NCBI GenBank assembly: GCA_002393725.1
Contig: DGTJ01000015.1
Coordinates: forward strand, 1 to 44,767
DNA length: 44,767 nucleotides
Direction: 5' to 3'
From: Prevotella sp. UBA4339
GTDB lineage: Bacteria; Bacteroidota; Bacteroidia; Bacteroidales; Bacteroidaceae
The notes below the pieces were generated by a model. The model was not told the origin of the DNA. It was given only the letters and a program-made list of their open reading frames with translations, and made no database searches. Position numbers and translations under genes: made by a program. Shown in pieces: positions 43,101 through 44,767 of this stretch (position 1 is its first letter; every line of letters begins with the position of its first letter).

Positions 43101-43576
43101 GCATCGACAAGCCGGGCATCTATCTCGACGAGACCGTGATGCGCATGTGCTTCACCCACCGCCGCCTGATGTCACAGCTGGCAAGCCACCTCATCGAAGA
43201 AGGCAAGACCGACAAGGCCAAGGCTGTACTGGCAAAGGCCGAGAAGGAGATACCGGGCTACAACGTGCCCCACGACTTCCAGAGCGGCTCGCTCGATATA
43301 GCACGTGCCTACGTCGCCGTGGGAGAGAAGCAGAAGGCGCAGGAGCTCCTGACCGCACTGTGGAAGAAGTCGTCACAGTACATGCAGTGGTATTGCTCCC
43401 TCGACGATTCCCGCTTTGCAGGCTCACAGCGCGACTGCATGCTCCACCTCTACCTGATGAACCAGATGCTGGAAGTGGAGGACAGCATCGACGCCAAGAA
43501 GAGCGAGCAGATGGAGAAGCAGCTCCAGGCAGTATCCGAGCTATACTACTCCAGAGGCGGGTCGTTTGACGAATGA
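40169..43576 (+). CDS. DUF2723 membrane protein, GT117-type glycosyltransferase
   Basis: 1135 residues. An N-terminal GT-C-like membrane half with some 12 helices carries the acidic motif ASFWDCPEFI (D35, E38) and IGHPPGAPFF between the first helices, as in PMT-like transferases. A soluble, probably periplasmic second half follows, with helical repeat-like pairs near the C-terminus (KAKAVLAKAEKE, KAQELLTALWKK). CAZy places the family in GT117; its acceptor is uncertain, and protein O-glycosylation or envelope glycan assembly are the usual proposals. It starts an operon with a deacetylase 9 bases downstream. Confidence 0.9.
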   Translation: MKQFKLVDNILGMLSFLIAAFVYCSTIEPTASFWDCPEFITTGYKLEIGHPPGAPFFMLTANLFSQFTSDPTQVAKMVNMMSALLSATCILFLFWSITHLVRRLLISKWEELSLSKMIAIEASGLVGALIYTFSDTFWFSAVEGEVYAYSSAFTAVVFWLILKWEDHADEPHSDRWLILIMYMTGLSIGVHLLNLLCLPAIGLVYYYRKFPDANLKGSLIALGVSLVILAAVLYGVVPGIVTVGGWFELFFVNTLGMPFNTGEIVYIILLVACVIWAVYETQTQKHSITVQNIAFLLSVGMLGIPFYGWGWSAFIIGVVVLTALWFVLKFTRDKMPLITARAKNTVLLCMLMLMIGYSTYALIVIRSSANPPMDQNSPEDIFTLGDYLGRDQYGNRPLLYGPAYTSQVALEVEGNMCKPVMSKGKPVYQRKEKATADEKDSYFVVRTKDEYKYAQNMLFPRMYDSSHAAAYESWMGGVDGTEVPYDRCGEAMMIKVPSQFENLRFFLSYQCNFMYWRYFMWNFAGRQNDIQGNGELEHGNWLTGFSFIDNARLGDQSKLPDELKNNKGHNVFYCMPLILGLLGMFWQAWYTRKRKVTVNGLEKTIDDPVGIRQFWVVFFLFFMTGLAIVMYLNQTPMQPRERDYAYAGSFYAFAIWCGMGVAAIIDWLNRKMKKENLILAGAISLACLLVPVQMASQTWDDHDRSDRYCCRDFGQNYLMTLQEKTTVDGHTAYSYPIIFTNGDNDTFPLWYNQDTEGVRTDARVCNLSYLQTDWYIDQMRRPAYGSPSVPISWSRLEYCAGTNEYVQVDPSLKEQVRQLYQESPVEAAAQFGADPFELKNILKYWVRTKNKDLHVIPTDTVYVTIDKEAVRKSGMLMASDSIPDRMVISLKGKGALYKGDLMMLEMIDKCNWTRPVYVATTVGAENYMNLGDNFIQEGLANRITPFTTNIDGKPVEGMKSFDTEKTFDNIMHKYKFGGIDKPGIYLDETVMRMCFTHRRLMSQLASHLIEEGKTDKAKAVLAKAEKEIPGYNVPHDFQSGSLDIARAYVAVGEKQKAQELLTALWKKSSQYMQWYCSLDDSRFAGSQRDCMLHLYLMNQMLEVEDSIDAKKSEQMEKQLQAVSELYYSRGGSFDE

Positions 43577-43585
43577 TTTCTGTCT

Positions 43586-44197
43586 ATGATTATTGAGCAG
43601 CCCGCCATCTACCTCCGCTGGCTCTATCCGAAAGCCTACTGGAGAATGGACCGTCACGAGAAGGCAGTCTACCTGACCTTCGACGACGGTCCCATCCCCG
43701 AGGCAACGCCATTCATCCTCGACGTGCTCAGGGAGCACGGGGTGAAGGCAACATTCTTCATGGTGGGCGACAACGTGCGCAAGTACCCGGAGCTCTATCA
43801 GCAGATTGTCGATGAAGGCCATCAGGTGGGCAACCACACCCACAACCACATCGTCGGTCTGAGCCATACCATCAGGGAGTACAGCTACAACGTGGAGAAG
43901 GCCAATGCCTATATCCACAGCCACTACGTGCGTCCGCCCCACGGCTGGATGCGACCCGACCAGTATGCCTGGCTCAGCCGTAAGTACAAGATAGTGATGT
44001 GGGATCTCGTCACCCGCGACTACTCCCGGCTGCTTACAGCCGAGGACGTGGTGAACAATGTAAAGAAATACACCCGCAACGGCTCGATCATCACCTTCCA
44101 CGACTCCCTCAAGTCGATCGACAAGCTCCGTACCGCCCTCCCGGAGAGCCTCCGCTGGCTGAAGTCGCAAGGCTACGACTTCAAGATATTCCCCTAA
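43586..44197 (+). CDS. Polysaccharide deacetylase (NodB family, CE4)
   Basis: 203 residues, a single catalytic domain without a clear signal peptide. CE4 motif 1 TFDDGP is at 31-36 (metal ligand D34), motif 2 HTHNH at 84-88 supplies two histidines, motif 3 RPPHG is at 116-120 and the final motif is ITFHDS. All key residues are present. It probably removes N-acetyl groups from a cell-wall or surface glycan. The close linkage to the GT117 gene suggests action on the same glycan, which is inference. Confidence 0.93.
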   Translation: MIIEQPAIYLRWLYPKAYWRMDRHEKAVYLTFDDGPIPEATPFILDVLREHGVKATFFMVGDNVRKYPELYQQIVDEGHQVGNHTHNHIVGLSHTIREYSYNVEKANAYIHSHYVRPPHGWMRPDQYAWLSRKYKIVMWDLVTRDYSRLLTAEDVVNNVKKYTRNGSIITFHDSLKSIDKLRTALPESLRWLKSQGYDFKIFP

Positions 44198-44261
44198 GAG
44201 GCATGAGAAGCTCAACCTGCTGCATCAATAGAGTCACCACACTCATACCCTGCAGTCGATT

Positions 44262-44300
44262 AAACAACAATCCCACCTCAGTTGGTGGGATCTGTTGTTT
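44262..44300. terminator. Bidirectional terminator between convergent genes
   Basis: AAACAACAATCCCACC (44262-44277) pairs with GGTGGGATCTGTTGTTT (44284-44300) with one bulged base and a six-base loop; T runs flank it on both strands. Confidence 0.85.
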
Positions 44301-44767
44301 TATAATTCAGTAATTTCTTCTTCCGATAGTCCTGTTGCTTTTGCGATATCGGCAATGGTAAGCCCCATCTGCTTCATGTTACGGGCTACGGTGTAGAAGC
44401 CTTCCTTGATGCCTTTCTGCATACCTTCCTTGATACCTTTCTGCATGCCTTCCTCGATACCTTTCTGCATACCTTCCTTGATGCCTTTCTGCATGCCTTC
44501 CTCGATACCTTTCTGCATGCCCTCTTGATAGCCTTTCTTTGTGGCGGCCTCGCGGAGAATGCGCTCATCGACAACAGCAAGCCAGAACTTCTCATAGGCA
44601 TAGAGCTGACCTTCGGTCATGGCCGACTTCTCCACGAGACCCAGCGCCTTGCGCGTGGCCTCGTTCTCCAGAAGCTCGGCAGGAGCCTCGACGGTGTCTT
44701 CAGCTATCTCAGTCAGGAAGCGAAGCCACAGAACGGCCATCTTCTTCTCGGCAATGCTCTGGGGCTT
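44300..44767 (-). CDS. Rpn family (PD-(D/E)XK) protein, C-terminal part (5' end outside window)
   Basis: The frame is open to the right edge (KPQSIAEKKMAVLWLRFLTE is its visible start), giving 155 residues. Features are those of the C-terminal half of recombination-promoting nuclease/putative transposase proteins: a helical region, then a glycine-rich repeat with five GMQKGI(E/K)E units plus a sixth, imperfect one, and a terminal helix (MGLTIADIAKATGLSEEEI). The nuclease core lies beyond the window, so activity cannot be judged. The stop shares its last bases with the terminator. Confidence 0.8.
   Translation of the reverse strand, partial: KPQSIAEKKMAVLWLRFLTEIAEDTVEAPAELLENEATRKALGLVEKSAMTEGQLYAYEKFWLAVVDERILREAATKKGYQEGMQKGIEEGMQKGIKEGMQKGIEEGMQKGIKEGMQKGIKEGFYTVARNMKQMGLTIADIAKATGLSEEEITEL
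44401..44520. repeat. 24-bp tandem repeat, five units, inside the Rpn-type gene
   Basis: Five units of exactly 24 bp begin at 44401, 44425, 44449, 44473 and 44497 and differ at only three positions. A degenerate sixth unit follows at 44521. Each encodes eight residues, so gain or loss of units keeps the frame. Confidence 0.95.

Noticed and set aside
42470..43159. 229-codon frame antisense to the GT117 gene
   Set aside because: GC-rich third positions remove stops on the opposite strand; no recognisable protein.
43541..44215. 224-codon frame antisense to the deacetylase
   Set aside because: It covers the deacetylase gene, whose full CE4 motif set is decisive.
44401..44544. CRISPR-like short repeats
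   Set aside because: Units are contiguous with no spacers and encode a protein repeat in frame.
44300..44767. Transposase of an insertion sequence
   Set aside because: Rpn-type proteins are often labelled putative transposase, but no terminal inverted repeats or target duplications are seen.

Overview
The window reads as chromosomal DNA of a Bacteroidota species, most likely Prevotella or a close relative. The grounds are: promoters of the form TAnnTTTG with very short 5' leaders; few Shine-Dalgarno sites; lineage markers (GldH, a GIN/DUF2807 lipoprotein, a DUF4890 protein, a DUF2723/GT117 membrane protein, the holB-ricT-gldH order and the purH-mreBCD-mrdA-rodA order); and a GH53 enzyme ending in a short tail of the type seen on secreted Prevotella proteins. 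No tRNA, rRNA, CRISPR, prophage or insertion sequence was seen.

Layout. 1-2100 (+): the end of a stand-alone AICAR formyltransferase, a 62-residue basic protein and a secreted GH53 endo-galactanase, closed by a strong two-way terminator. 2106-10900 (-): a large transport block. Its upstream half is an ABC ATPase, two paralogous membrane proteins and a GntR repressor, with a perfect 11-bp-arm operator candidate on the promoter. Its downstream half is a MacAB-TolC-like exporter (ATPase, two FtsX-type permeases, adaptor, outer-membrane channel). 11065-16233: a Spy-like DUF4890 protein, a dicarboxylate/amino-acid symporter, a DUF1846 protein, NAD kinase and a DJ-1/PfpI protein, the last leading into ispD and recG (to 19027). 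19160-20107: an M23-LysM endopeptidase. 20261-26603 (+): an IMP cyclohydrolase followed by the elongasome genes mreB, mreC, mreD, mrdA and rodA. 26607-30290 (-): the metF-holB-ricT-gldH operon. 30348-33697 (-): a LacI regulator, a GIN lipoprotein and an orphan PAS-type histidine kinase. 33835-40105 (+): an overlapping operon of an rRNA methyltransferase, a DPP-IV-like peptidase, purD, a membrane protein and a YqaA-type protein. 40169-44197 (+): a GT117-like glycosyltransferase and a polysaccharide deacetylase. 44300 to the right edge (-): the end of an Rpn-type nuclease protein carrying a 24-bp tandem repeat.

How the genes work together. Much of the window serves the envelope: elongasome, M23 peptidase, exporters, GT117/deacetylase, GldH and GIN lipoproteins. 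Purine synthesis is spread over three loci, with the two PurH activities on separate proteins about 20 kb apart. Most of the content is ordinary core genome. The points most worth a second look are the split PurH with its ATIC-like half, the GntR-controlled ABC pair with its operator, a possible small RNA between lacI and the GIN gene, a homopolymer inside the histidine-kinase promoter, a membrane insertion in RodA, and the tandem repeat in the Rpn gene.
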